Of a stretch of 64,000 nucleotides of DNA, positions 1 through 11,139 are shown piece by piece. The stretch covers positions 13,454,001 to 13,518,000 of the forward strand of contig JBHGNT010000015.1 in assembly GCA_043228905.1 (NCBI GenBank). The letters run 5' to 3'. The notes beneath the pieces are model-generated. The model saw only the letters and a program-made list of their open reading frames with translations, was not told the origin of the DNA and made no database searches. The position numbers and the translations under genes were made by a program. The stretch's first letter is position 1; each line of letters starts with the position of its first letter. The stretch is from Azolla caroliniana (lineage: Eukaryota > Polypodiophyta).

Positions 1-2
1 AG

Positions 3-640
3 GAGTTGAGCAACCTACGACAACGCGACTTGTCGGTGGCGGACTATACCTCGAAGATCAAGGATATCTGCGACTCCCTCGCCTCCATAGAGGTGAACAT
101 CGAGGAGAGCGAGATGGTCCAGATCTGTCTCGGAGGTTTGGCGTTGAAGTTCAAAGCGTTCCGAACGGCTATGTGTACCCGGGAGAATACGCCGTCCTTT
201 TTCGACTTACAGTCAATGCTCCTGGTAGAGGAGAACCACGTGGGTGTGTCTATAAGCATGCACACCGACAACAGAATGCTGTACATGGAGGGAGATAGGC
301 CCCGTGGACGTGGAGGACGAGGCGAGTCGGCGCGCAATGGAGGCGGCCGACGAGATCAAGAAAGAAGACACCAAAGTGATGCCGACAGCAACTCCGGACC
401 CTCCGGAAACAGGGGGAGTCGAAGCGATGAGAACCGGCGAGGGAAGGCCATCGCGGACTGCTGGTACTGTGGCAAGAAAGGCCAAAGGGAAAGTGAGTGC
501 TGGAAGAAGCGCGCTGATTCGGAGAGAACCGGTTCCGGAAACAGCTCCGGACATACCGACAAGGGAAATCGGTAGTGATCGCACTACGCCGAAGACTCCG
601 GGAGAGCCGGAGAAGGGTCTGCCTTCGTGACAAGACACGA
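3..640 (+). pseudogene. CopA1 gag, 3' portion (UBN2-type gag with defective zinc knuckle)
   Basis: The first frame (6-575) is the capsid/nucleocapsid part of a copia gag of the UBN2/Retrotran_gag_2 type, which packages element RNA into cytoplasmic particles. It has the LSNLRQRDLSVADY segment, then a basic RGRGGRGE region and a zinc knuckle at 459-500. The knuckle should be C-X2-C-X4-H-X4-C, but the His is Gln here (CWYCGKKGQRESEC). CopA3 keeps the His but has lost the second Cys. The gag-PR junction is shifted in frame near 575-680. The N-terminus is missing only because the window starts here. Confidence 0.85.
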
Positions 641-680
641 AGCAAACTGAATGAAATAGACCACCCCGAGATCGGACGAG

Positions 681-2348
681 GTGTGGTACGTAGACTCCGG
701 CGCGTCAAACCACATGACGAGCCATAAGGAGTGGTTCTCGTACCTTGAAAAACCGATACAACCTGGAGTAGTCGCAATTGGAGACGACACTCTGCACCCG
801 ATTGCGAATGTCGGAGAAGTTCCCCTTAGCCATGTCGGGCAGAAAGGGAAACTCATGAACATGCTGCACGTTCCGACTATCACGAAGAACTTGGTCTCGG
901 TCGGATAGATCGTTGACCAAGGGATGGAGGTTCGGTTTACACACCTCGGGTGGTTCATTGAGGAAGAAGGCCGTGTGATTGTGCAAGGGCGCAGAGACGG
1001 GAGGATGTTCATCCTCGACTCCACTGACGGCGGCACCACAATGTTCGTGAAGGGACAAAAATCCGAGTCGGACATCGACTTGTGGCACAAGCGGATAGGC
1101 CACGTCAACTACCAGCGGCTTCAAGATCTGCAATCGAAACAGGTAGTGTTCAGATTGCCCAAATTTAGTGGCCGAAAGGCACAAATTTGTGAAACCTACC
1201 AGCTCGGGAAGCAACACCGACTTCCTTTCCCCAACGAGCGAAACCGGAGCCGGAACAAGTTCGACCTTATACACTCCGATGTATGGGGGCCGACACAAAA
1301 CGTTAGTCTTGGCGAGAGCCGATATTTCGTCTCCTTCATCGACGACCACACGCGGCACACGTGGATCTACCTCATTGAGAGGAAGAGCGAAGTCTTCGAC
1401 TATTTCCGGGACCTCAAAGGGTTCGTGGAAACAGAAACGGGACGAAAGATCAAGTGCCTGCAGTCGGATGGCGGGATAGAGTACTTTTCTGGTCAATTCA
1501 ACGGTTATCTACAACAAATGGGAATTCGGCGCGAATTCAGTTGTAGATACACGCCGGAGCAGAACGGTGTGGCCTAGAGGAAGAATCGGTCAGTTGTGGT
1601 AGCAACACGAGCAATGCTGGAGGAGAAGAGCTTGCCCAAGTTCTACTGGGCCGAGGCGGTAAGGACCGCGGTATACATCCAAAACCGGATCGGAGACAAA
1701 GTGTCGGTGCACGAGCTATATTTTGGAACGAAGCCGAACTTGCTACACTTGAGGGTGTTCGGTAGCATTGCGTATGTGCATGTACCGAAGGAGAAAAGGA
1801 GGAAGCTGGATGCAAAGGCCGAGAAATGCATCTTGGTCGGTTACTCGGACGAACAGAAGGGTTATAAGTGCTATAACCCTCGCACCAAACAAGCGCGTGT
1901 TAGCCGCAACGTTGTGTTTGACGAGTCCGCGTCCTGGTACCAGCCCCCGACTCCGAAACCCGACTCCAATCCGAGCTCTGATGATGAGGTCAGCAAGGCC
2001 GAGATGCCTCTGAATGAGCCTGAAATCGAGACCCGCGAAGAGAGTTCGATTTCACTCCGTTTAAGTGGACCGATTGGACGACTGAGTCGGTATGACCAGT
2101 CCGATGAAGAGCCGGCGAATAGTGGAGACTCGGCCGTGCATTCCCCGTGCAAGAAGCCGAGGAGACGGCTTACACGCAAAGAGAAAGGGAAGAAGAAGGT
2201 GTCGGATTCCGGCACGGATAAGAACGAGTCAGAACGACGTGAGTTCGACTTTGAGGGAACCGATGACGGGTCTTTAAAGATGAAGACCGCGTCGACCGAG
2301 AAGGCCTCCACATCGGCTAATGTGAAATTATGCCGATCTACCTGCTAG
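681..2348 (+). pseudogene. CopA1 pol: protease, GAG-pre-integrase and integrase
   Basis: 681-908 encodes the aspartic protease with its D-S-G-A active site (MWYVDSGASNHM). A TAG at 906-908 breaks the frame; CopA2 has CAG there (26400-26402). 924-1577 carries the GAG-pre-integrase segment (LWHKRIGHVNY, with a CETYQLGKQHR motif in which CX2C has become CETY) and the integrase core. The catalytic acids appear in HSDVWGP (about 1276), LQSDGG (about 1465) and TPEQNGVA (about 1555). A TAG follows at 1575-1577, and 1596-2348 holds the integrase C-terminus (FYWAEAVRTAVY, KCILVGYSDEQKGYKCY). The integrase would insert element cDNA in the nucleus; this copy cannot make it whole. Confidence 0.9.
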
Positions 2349-2360
2349 AAGAATCCTATT

Positions 2361-4511
2361 TTGTGGTTCGGATACAATGAGTACATGGCGCATCATTATG
2401 CGTACATGACCTGTGTAGCGGAATCGCGTGAGCCGGAGAGCTACGCAGAAGCGGCTGAAGACGCGAATTGGCGTGCCGCGATGGAGGAAGAGATGCACGC
2501 ATTGGCGGAGAACGAGACCTGGGACCTGGTTAACAAACCAACAGGGGTTAAACCGATTGGGTGTAGGTGGGTGTACAAGGTCAAGTACAACACCGATGGC
2601 TCGGTCAACCGGTACAAGGCTCGGCTAGTGGCAAAGGTCTACGCGCAAAAACACGGCATCGACTACGATGAGACGTTTGCGCCGGTCGCGAAAATGACGA
2701 CCGTTCGTGTTTTGCTCGCAGTAGCTGCGGTGAAGGGGTGGCACTTACATCAGATGGATGTAAAGAATGCGTTCTTGCAAGGTGACCTTGAGGAACAGGT
2801 GTACATGGTACAACCCCCCGGTTTTCACTCTGGAACGAACTCCTCGGCAGTATGCCAACTGAAGAAGTCCCTTTACGGACTGAAGCAAGCCCAGCCTGCC
2901 TGGAACGCGAAGATCACGCAACAACTACGTCGGATGGGCTTCGTCACGTCCAAATCGAACTCTTCCCTGTTCACCCGGAAAGATCGACTCGGACCGGTTA
3001 GTATTTTACTATATGTTGATGACTTTGTCATCTCTGGCGCCGACCTAGGTGAAATCGACTGCGTGAAGCTCCAGCTTGTGGCATCGTTCGACATGAAGGA
3101 TCTGGGGGACCTTCATTACTTCCTCGGGATCGAAGTGATCTGTACCCCCGAAGGCATATTAATCAGCCAACGTCATTACGTGTTGAGTATGCTCTTCAAA
3201 TTCGGGATGGCCGACTGTAAGTCCGTCTCGACTCCTCTGGACAGAACCGTCAAGCTTCGTCCCGATACGGGAAAGGTATGCGACCCGACGAGGTTCCGAC
3301 AAATTTTCGGAAGCCTCATATACTTGACCATCACCCGACCCGACCTCAGCTATCCGATCGGAGTGATCAGTCAGTTCATGCCGCGACCTACCGAGGAGCA
3401 CCTTCAGTGTGCGCAACACATACTTCGGTATGTCAACGGTCCTAAGGACCGGGGACTGCTATATCGGACCGGTGCAACCGCGTAGTTAGTCAGCTACACC
3501 GATGTTGATTGGGCTGGCAACGCTGCCGATCGCCGATCCACATCCGGATATGCGTTCTCCCTCGGGAGTGCCACGATCGCGTGGAGTAGTAAGAAGCAGC
3601 CGACAGTTGCACTGTCGAGCACCGAAGCTGAGTACCAAGGAGTGGCTGTCGCGACATGCGAAGCCATATGGTTGAAGCGGCTACTTAAGGACCTGCAAGA
3701 GGAGGTGTCAGATCCGACGACGATCTACTGCGACAACTTCAGCAGCATCCAGCTCGCGAAAAACCCTGTTTTTCACGCACGGACCAAGCACATTGAGGTG
3801 CACTACCATTTCGTCCGAGAGCGTGTACTTTCCGGTGAAGTCAAACTTCAGTACGTGTTGACGGATCGGCAGACTGCCGACGTCTTCACTAAGCCTCTTG
3901 GTCTGGACAAGTTGCGGCAATTCTCAGGTGCACTCGGATTGCGTCACCTCGATGTGCCAAACTTGAGGGGGAAAACAATCCCGAACGACCAAGCAAGGCA
4001 GCAGGAAAGGAGCGGAGACCGCGACACCACCGAGTCGGTTGACTCGGTTGTCGAGTTCGACTTCGGATCGGTTGAAGAAGCCGAGGGCGGACCCGCGGAA
4101 AAGTCCGGAAGCGGAAAGAAGGGGAGCAGCCGAAGGAGAGAGCCGAAGCCAACCACGCATGGGGAAGATGACGCCATCGAGGGCGAGAAGACCGAAGACA
4201 AGTTGGAGACAGCCAACTCGGACAAGAGCGAAAATTGATCGGAGGTAGCTGAATCGGTTCGGATGTTTGATTCAAATACGTTGAATCAACCGAGGCCCAA
4301 GTGGAAGAAAAGGCAGTAGGAGAAGCGTCAACACCGCAACAACAGAAGAGCTGATAAGGGCCACATGAGCAGACAAGCCGACCGGAAGGGTCGAAGCGCG
4401 CGGAGTCGAATAGGTCGAGGAGCGCGAGCGAGGCGTGAAGCCAGGAGGAACCGGAGCTGTGAGCCCGAAGATCCCGAAGAGCCTCAAGTTGAGCTTGAGG
4501 GGGAGTGTTGA
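2361..4511 (+). pseudogene. CopA1 pol: reverse transcriptase, RNase H and C-terminal extension
   Basis: 2361-3485 is an RVT_2-type reverse transcriptase with the copia hallmarks [38 protein letters not shown] and the catalytic LLYVDD (about 3010). A TAG at 3483-3485 ends the frame, where both other copies read CAG. RNase H continues from 3486 ([46 protein letters not shown]) to DVFTKPLG near 3900. Unlike most copia pols, the frame goes on for about 200 codons as an acidic then Arg-rich tail, with one TGA at 4236 (CGA in CopA2 and CopA3). It ends with a stop codon inside the first bases of the LTR. Confidence 0.92.
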
Positions 4512-4958
4512 GAGACAAGCTCAACATCGGCCGGATCGGCTGAAGAAGCCGAGGACCGGATCGGTTGGGACCGATCGGTTAGGCTGAATGCGTAAACCGG
4601 TACGCAGACCGGTGCTTAGGTAGGGCCGGATTGGTACGTAAACCGGGAGGCCGTTAGGAAAGATATTCCGTGAGGAATATATTTGGGAGTTAGTGTAGGA
4701 GCTCTCAATGAGCATTGAAGTACTGTCAGTACTTCTGTCAGTCCTTCTAGGACTTGTATAAAAGTGTTCATTGAACACACATATGTATAGAGTGGTGAAT
4801 AGAGATTGTGTATTTTTTGAATATAGATCTTGTGCTCTCTCTCTCTCACTCTCTCTGTCTCTCCCGCGTATACTGCGTAAGCTCAAGCTCTCCATTAAAC
4901 TTGAGCGTTCTTCCTTCTGTTCGGTCTTCATACTTGCTTCCGCACGCTACTTTTTACA
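4506..4958 (+). repeat. CopA1 3' LTR with preceding polypurine tract
   Basis: The LTR starts with TGTTGAG right after the polypurine tract GAGGGGGAG (about 4497-4505) and ends ...TTTTTACA at 4958. The boundary is set by comparison with CopA3, where the matching end (...TTTTTCA, 27255) abuts the primer-binding site. Its first 21 bases form an inverted repeat, TGTTGAG and CTCAACA around a 7-base loop. A likely TATA box (TGTATAAAAG) lies near 4755, followed by a CT-rich stretch around 4838-4862. Confidence 0.9.
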
Positions 4959-5773
4959 TATATGTTGTAATTCGGTTCGACATAGAGTAACAAAAGATCC
5001 ACGTCACGACTTGAAATATTGCATAATCCCATTAGAGGAACAATTTCTAAGCTATTTTTATAGAATTATTATTAGCAAATCTGAGTATTTTACACAGGTT
5101 TTACTATTAAAGCCAATAACGTTTCTTTTCCAAAACCAAGGGGGGGTCTAGCACGTATATTGATAACCTAAACTTTGATGAAATTAATGATCTATACCGA
5201 GTATCAAGCGTAGAAGTAGGTTAACATTCCCACTGGGAAATAGGAGACTTTCAAGTTCATGCACAAGTTCTTGTAACCCCTTGGGTAGTAATCGCAATTT
5301 CGTTGGCTTTACCAATCGTGACTACCCGTAATCTCGAAACTGTACCGACTGGTAGCCAAAATTTCATTGAATATATTCTCGAATTTATTAGGGATTTAAC
5401 TAGAACTGAATTTCGGGTCAGATGTGAGAGACGGAGCACCTGATAATGCATATTCACGGACCAGGAACTACAGGATCACCCTCGTCATTTGACAGGTGAC
5501 AGAGGGATCATATTACACGAGCCTTTTTTGCTTCCCTCGGGGGTCCATCGGAGCAGCAATTGATGAAAGTTATACAAGTGGGGTCCAAGTCCTAGAAAGA
5601 CTCCTCGGAGAGGGGAGGATCTCGGATTCCACGTACTTTTCCATTAAGGTGCGTATCCTTCTATCTTCCTCAAGGAATTTTGGATAATCTTCCATTTGTG
5701 CAAACCAATAAGAAAAATACTTCTGGTTTACACCGAGTCGAAAGCCGAGTGGATGAATTTTTCGTCCCGTACA
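4959..5773. other. Decayed spacer containing plastid-derived DNA
   Basis: No intact gene is present. The stretch lies between the CopA1 LTR and the truncated GypC 5' LTR. Its middle (about 5165-5420) is plastid atpI-like (separate entry). The AT-rich 4959-5160 could be plastid spacer DNA from the same transfer. I could not identify 5425-5773; its short open frames match nothing I recognise. The right edge is abrupt, because the GypC LTR begins here without its first 60 or so bases. Confidence 0.6.
5165..5420 (+). pseudogene. atpI: Nuclear copy of plastid atpI (ATP synthase CF0 subunit a), N-terminal fragment
   Basis: Translated on the plus strand, this stretch gives a run of segments typical of chloroplast AtpI: EINDLYRVSSVEVG, a stop (TAA, CAA expected), then [24 protein letters not shown], and near the end [16 protein letters not shown]. 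In the plastid, AtpI is the membrane a-subunit forming the proton path of ATP synthase. Only roughly the N-terminal third is present; similarity is lost after about 5420. The stop and the nuclear repeat context mark it as a dead plastid-to-nucleus transfer (NUPT). The residues HAQVL and [14 protein letters not shown] look closer to non-seed-plant plastid genes than to angiosperm ones; that is from memory of the family. Confidence 0.82.
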
Positions 5774-6101
5774 TTTACTATAGAAAATTGATGTATATTC
5801 TAGATTTCTCTAGAACATTCTAGAAACTTTAGGAGTACTCCTGAGAACACTATAAAAGGAGGTACAAGGCATTATTTTGAACCAAATCGGTTCAACGCCA
5901 GTCTTAAGCCTCCTAGCTACTATTGTATATTCTCTTAACATAATATATATCTTTTGTTATCATCTCTCTCTCTCTCACTCGCTCTTTCCTTCTCTCGAGA
6001 GTTCTACACCTCCCTTAGTACTAATCCTCATCTTTTAGTACTAATTCCTTCTCTATCTTAGTATTGTTCCTGACAATACTTCTTTGTCTTAGTACTGCTC
6101 A
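5774..6101 (+). repeat. GypC 5' LTR, truncated at its left end
   Basis: Matches the GypC 3' LTR (16054-16453) from its internal position near 16118 onward. A TATA box, CTATAAAAGG, lies near 5850, and a CT-rich microsatellite near 5962-5995. LTR similarity stops at ...CTGCTC; the exact last base and the primer-binding site are not obvious. Confidence 0.85.
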
Positions 6102-6201
6102 TGACAGTTTGAACCAAATTTGTCTCCTTCCTTCTCTTCCTTTATCTTCTTACTTCTCCCTCCCTTTATACTAATCTCTTATTCCTCTTTTCTCTCATAC
6201 T

Positions 6202-7354
6202 ATGGCCACTGTTAGTGCTCAAGAATATCAATCCGTTTTTTTGTAGTTGCAATGCTTGAAAGAGAAGTTTCTCGCATTGGAACAAGAAAATCAACGACTA
6301 TTGGGAGAGCTTCAACAAATCTCCTTAGAGAAGTAGAAGACGCAACAATAACATGGGGAACTAATGTTATGCGTGCAACAACTTGAAGCAACCATAGTAG
6401 CAATGCAACAACAAGGACCCAATACACAAGGGGTTCATAAAGAACCCAAGATCGGCCTTCCCATGAAATTCAATGGAACACGATCACAGTTTAGAGGATT
6501 CTTTAATCAGGTACGATTAGTCATTCAAATGCATCCTTCCCGATATCCCACCACGATGCATCACGAGTGGGTTTAGTAGGCACGTTGTTAAGTGGCTCAA
6601 CTTTGGCATGGTTTGCTCCGTTGTTAGAAAAGGAATCTCCTTTACTAAACAATTTTGAAGAGTTTTTAAGTGAGTTTAAAGCATGTTTTGGAGATACTGA
6701 AAGCATAAGGACAACAATCAATAAAATCTGATGATTACGTCAAGGTGATTGTCTAGCCTCCGCATACACTGCAGATTTCCGCCTACTCGCCTCCGATATC
6801 CCTTGGGATGACCAAGCACTTATGGAGCAATTTCGTTATGGTCTACGTAACGATGTCAATGATTTACTCTTCACCTTCCCTGAAGAACCAAAGTCATTGA
6901 CAGAAGCAATCAGTCGCGCGGTGAGATGCGACAACCGTCTTTTCAAACAACGTTCGGAACGTTAGTTCTAGATGCCAAGGGCAAGATTAGAGCCCACCTA
7001 TGCCTCAGTGTTAGCAAAACCTTTTCCAAGGGAGTCATATAATGCGTCTCCAGTGAATACTCCAACTCCGATGGAAATTGACACTACACGTTGTCGCGGA
7101 CCATTATTGGAAGAAGAAAAGCAGCGACGCCGAGCAAATCAACTATGTCTTTATTGCGGTGGACCAGGGCATATTGCAATGAATTGTCACCATAGGACAA
7201 GAAGACAGGTGAATCAAATAGTTGCTAGTTCTAATTGTACTAAACCCGAGTCTATTTCACTAGGAATATTTGATAGTCCTAATAGTACTAATAGCCCAAA
7301 TCTATCGAACAAATTTGATGTCCTTAGTCAATTAGAAAAAGAGTTAAACGACTA
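6202..7354 (+). pseudogene. GypC gag with CCHC zinc knuckle
   Basis: A gag frame starts at the ATG at 6202 (MATVSAQEYQ...), shortly after the 5' LTR. It shows a leucine/glutamine-rich N-terminus, then the retrotransposon capsid segment (PMKFNGTRSQFRGFFNQV; later AYTADFRLLASDIPWDD and FRYGLRNDVNDLL near 6770-6870). A perfect zinc knuckle, CLYCGGPGHIAMNC (C-X2-C-X4-H-X4-C), lies near 7147-7188. Premature stops (about 6243, 6333, 6574, 6963) and at least one frameshift break it. Its role would be particle assembly and RNA packaging. Confidence 0.85.
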
Positions 7355-8111
7355 AGTCTAGCCAAAATAGGAGCCGTTTGGTTGGACAACCCTAGATCTG
7401 TGCAACCCATTAGTGGTTCCATTCCCTCTAAGCAAGTTAGCAATGTGTGCTTAGCCCAAGTAATCGTTAGTACTAAAAGTAACTCTCTAGTACCTCTCCA
7501 GTACATGTCTCAACACTCGTAGATTCCGGAGCTAATTCTTGCTTCATGGATAGGAATTTTGCCCAAGCTCATCAGATGTCCCTAAGAAAACTCCCGTGTC
7601 CAGCCTTTGTAGTAGTCATTGATGGTCGTCCCATTGCTTTGGGAAATATCATAGAAGAGTCAAAGGTCGTTAATATTGTCCTAGATAATTTAGCGTGTGC
7701 AGTATCCTTTAATATAATTAGTATCCCAGAACATCCCATTGTTTTGGGATTACCATGGCTCAAATTACATAACCCAAACATAGATTGGAGAACAAGAGAA
7801 ATCTGGTATCAACAAACCCGAGGATCTATTCATAAGATTGCAACCATTTTGCTACATCAGTTGCGTGAGGAAGGACGCAAGGAAGAAATGTTTCTGTTCG
7901 CAGTATCAGTAAGACCCTCCAACACCACTAAAGAGGAGTCCATCGTTCAACTTCCAGAAAAGTATTGTCATTATGCCGATGTGTTCGATAAAGTACAAGC
8001 CAATACGCTTCCTCACCATCAACTGTATGATTGCCCCATCGATTTACAACCGGGAAAAGAGCCACCATGGGGACCGATCTATAATTTGTCACCAACCGAG
8101 CTAGAAGTCCT
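7355..8111 (+). pseudogene. GypC protease and N-terminal part of reverse transcriptase
   Basis: The retropepsin active site D-S-G-A is at 7522-7533 (STLVDSGANSCFMD). The flap-side motif HPIVLGLPWLKLHNP, typical of plant Ty3 proteases, is near 7735-7779. The frame continues into the linker that leads into RT (YADVFDKVQANTLPHH, DCPIDLQPGKEPPWGPIYNLSP). It is cut at 8111 by the CopB insertion and resumes at 13235. This segment is free of stops from 7546 to the insertion point. Confidence 0.88.
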
Positions 8112-8418
8112 TGTTGGCATAAAAGACTGACTCCTTCCAAGTTGTATCCGTCCGAGTGTGAACTCGTTAAAAAGTTAGGGCTTAGTATATAAGTGAATAC
8201 CTAACATTTTAATGAGAGAGGATGACGAGTAGACGATTGTAATCTCTGAGAGAGGAAAAAAAGAAACGCGTTGTGCAGAAATAAGAAGCTTTCCATTAAA
8301 GCTTGCAATTGTGTAAGTCTATATCTGGCTTCTCTATCTTTTGTGTGTATGTTGTTTGCTGTTCATAGCCATAAGATCTGAACACACACTTCCGCATAAC
8401 CGTTGAAATTAACCAACA
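8112..8418 (+). repeat. CopB 5' LTR
   Basis: Starts TGTTGGCATAAAAG and ends AACCAACA. Two bases separate it from PBS TGGTATCAGAGC (8421-8432, complementary to initiator-Met tRNA). It matches the 3' LTR along its length apart from scattered substitutions and an indel near 8290. Confidence 0.95.
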
Positions 8419-8520
8419 AGTGGTATCAGAGCTGTGTTCTGTTGTGTGGAGGCAACAGGTAACAGAAGAAGAAGCTGAAAGAAAAGACCAGGTTAGAAAC
8501 ATCAAATCCACAGAAAGAAT

Positions 8521-9357
8521 ATGGCTTCAACATCCAGAACAGGAGTTGAAATTAGAAAGTTAGACGACAAAAACTTTGCCTTGTGGAAAGAGATGATGCA
8601 GGATGTGCTGATTATCCGAAGACAGGTCGAAGCCATTCGGCATAACGAAAATCCTGCTTCGATGACATCAGAAGAGTGGAGATCAATGGGCGAAATAGCA
8701 CGCTCCACCATCCGAATGCATCTGCTGAAAACGTCTATTTTAGCATCGCAAGAGAGACGACAACGTTCTCATTGTGGGAGAAATTACAAGTTGTATATGA
8801 AGAGAAGTCCTCATCTTCAAAACTGATATTGATCAAACAATTGTTCAACATGAAGATGAAAGAGACTGATCTGGCAACATCCCACATCAACACCTTCAGC
8901 CGGGTGTTGTCAGAGCTCTCGTCCCAAGGGATCAACTTTGAAGAAGAAGTGAAAACCCTTGCCCTCCTATCGAGCTTGCCGACGAGTTGGGAGGTATTCT
9001 GTATGACATACGCCAATAGCCCACCGATCTTGAATTTGGACGAAACAACCGGCAAAGTCCTCACAAAGGACATCAGGCGAAAATCGATGGGACTATCCAT
9101 CAACGAGTCGGCAAAAGCCCACCACTTGATCGAGTCGTTTGACCGACAGAGTCGACCGAAAGAACAAGCCGACAGAACCGGTCGACGATATAGTCGATCG
9201 AGAACGAGGGGAGACCGACAACGGTCGAAGTCGAAAATGGGCCGAACAAGCGAGTACTGCACGCATTGCAAGAAAGTTGGCCACAACGTTTCCAACTGTT
9301 GGTCAATAAAAAGAAAAGAGAGTGGTCGGCAATCCGAGCGGAATCGGAGATGTTGCT
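8521..9357 (+). pseudogene. CopB gag with intact zinc knuckle, one frameshift
   Basis: Starts at ATG 8521 (MASTSRTGVEIRKLDD), the usual copia gag opening. The frame moves to another register near 8725-8740, consistent with a single-base indel, and then continues through NMKMKETDLATSHINTF and LLSSLPTSWEVF, which are typical of UBN2-type gag. The zinc knuckle CTHCKKVGHNVSNC at about 9258-9299 is a perfect C-X2-C-X4-H-X4-C. A basic, Arg/Ser-rich stretch (SRSRTRGDRQRSKSK) precedes it. Confidence 0.88.
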
Positions 9358-9434
9358 GACACCCGATCCGGAGAAATCCTCCCCCTAGAGGATTCGATGA
9401 TCGGAGAAGGCCTCTATAGTGCATAGGATGCACA

Positions 9435-10703
9435 CATGTGGCTACTAGACTCTGGTGCCACATTTCACGTGACCCCCAACGTTGAATGGTTCTCAAACTA
9501 TTCAGCCGACATCAATGACACAGTCCGATTGGGAAATGGGTAGGAGTGCAAGATAGTCAGAACTGGGGAGGTTCCCATCAGATTGCCAAATGGCAACACA
9601 ATAACCCTGCACCGAGTTCGGCACGTACCCGATCTAAAGAGGATTCTGGTCTCCATCGGCATGTTAGCCAAAGACGGGCATCAAACGACTCTACACGAGT
9701 CGACATGGGTGATCACCCGGGGAAACCTAAAAATCGGGAGTGGGTACAAGTACAACAATCTGTACCCATTGATGGTGATCAACCCTGAAGGGGCCGTGAA
9801 CGTAGCCGAGAAAACCGACCCAAACTTATGGCATGGCCGACTTGGCCACATGTCTCAAGCCGGACTTGATCGGCTGATGTCGGTCGGTTGCATCCCGAAA
9901 CTCCAGGCAAAGACGAACTTCTGCGAGCATTGTCGATATGGGAAACGGACCCGAAGTCCATACTCTCTCCACTACGAGACGGTACGACAACCCCTAGAGC
10001 TCGTGCACACAAACATATGTGGGCCCATGCTAGAGCGATCACTAGGAGGCTCCTGGTACTTCATCACATTCTTAGATGACTATACATGGAAAGTTTGGGC
10101 ATACTCCATCAACTCCAAAGATGAAGCGCTCGAGGTCTTCACTCGATGGATATCTGAAGTCGAGAACTGGCCGGGACACTGAGTGAAGACACTCTGATCC
10201 GACAACGGAGGTGAGTACACCTCTAGAGCCTTCGAACAGTACTTGTCTGATAAAGGGATCCGACATCAAAAGACCGTTCCTTACACACCCATGTAGAATG
10301 GGGTGGCTGAACGGATCAACCGAACGATCCAGGAGAGGTTGACGGCAATGCTCCAGCAAGCCGGACTGAAGCTGGAATTCTGGGCCGAGGCATTGCAGAC
10401 AACAATGTACTTGATAAATCTAGCACCGTCAAGAGCAATCAGGCTCAAAGTGCCACATGCACTATGGTTAGGCAAACAGCTGACCTACAATAGGCTCTGT
10501 ATATTCGGATGCGAAGCCTACACGTTCATCCCTAGGGACAAAAGGACGAAGTTGGCACCCCATGCAACAAAGTGCATATTTCTTGGTTATGGAACCGATG
10601 GGGACTTCGGCTACAGGCTATGGGACCCTGAGAACCGGAAATTGATCTGGAGCAGCGACGTAGTCTTCAATGAAGACTCTATCTTCTCTCAATGGAACCA
10701 GTA
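9435..10703 (+). pseudogene. CopB protease, GAG-pre-integrase and integrase
   Basis: Protease active site WLLDSGATFHVT lies near 9438-9473. GAG-pre-integrase follows (LWHGRLGHMSQAGLDRL, FCEHCRYGKRTR). In the integrase core the first catalytic Asp appears lost: the usual HTDICGP reads HTNICGP near 10003-10023. The second Asp is kept (SDNGGEY, about 10200). The Glu motif reads YTPM then a stop at about 10294 instead of a PEQ-type sequence. Further stops lie near 9541 and 10181. The integrase C-terminus (AEALQTTMYLIN, KCIFLGYGTDGDFGYRLW) is well preserved. Confidence 0.9.
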
Positions 10704-11139
10704 GAAAACAGTGGGCAAGAAGGTATCCTTCGAAGATGATAACGTCATCGTAGAAAAATAGAACCACTGGGTCGAATCAGAGAGTCAACACACAGTTGAA
10801 CTCCAACCAGCCGACAATGTCCCAGGCAACACCGAATCGGCAATAAGTCGCAACGTCGAACTCAAAGACAAAGTCATCAAAGATAGAGCCGAATCGACGA
10901 AGGTCGATCAAGGCAGAGTCAACAAGGGACAAGTCAGAAAATAGTCGACAACAACCATAGGGGAGAACAACCAGACACCGTTGAAATCCCAAACCGGGGG
11001 CGGAATACTGAATGAGACTCTTGATTCAACTGGTTCAACAAATGCCGATCGTAAAAAAGAACCAAACGAAGAATCCGAACTAGATATTACGTCACCCAGG
11101 AGATTTGGACGAGCTCGAAGGCAAACATAGTTTTATCAA

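Larger units (their letters stand above)
1..4958 (+). mobile_element. CopA1: 3' part of a Ty1/copia LTR retrotransposon
   Basis: The window opens inside gag. The element then runs protease, GAG-pre-integrase, integrase, reverse transcriptase, RNase H, a long C-terminal tail, polypurine tract and 3' LTR. The order PR-INT-RT-RH is diagnostic of Ty1/copia. The 5' LTR lies outside the window. Two relatives (CopA2, CopA3) occur at 24681-33032 and allow direct comparison. Pol is broken by stops at 906, 1575, 2346, 3483 and 4236, so this copy is not autonomous. The left target-site duplication cannot be seen. Confidence 0.93.

Noticed and set aside
213-1496. Long antisense frames opposite CopA1 gag and integrase
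   Set aside because: Shadows of the sense ORFs; equivalent antisense frames recur in CopA2 and CopA3 only because the sense strand is conserved.
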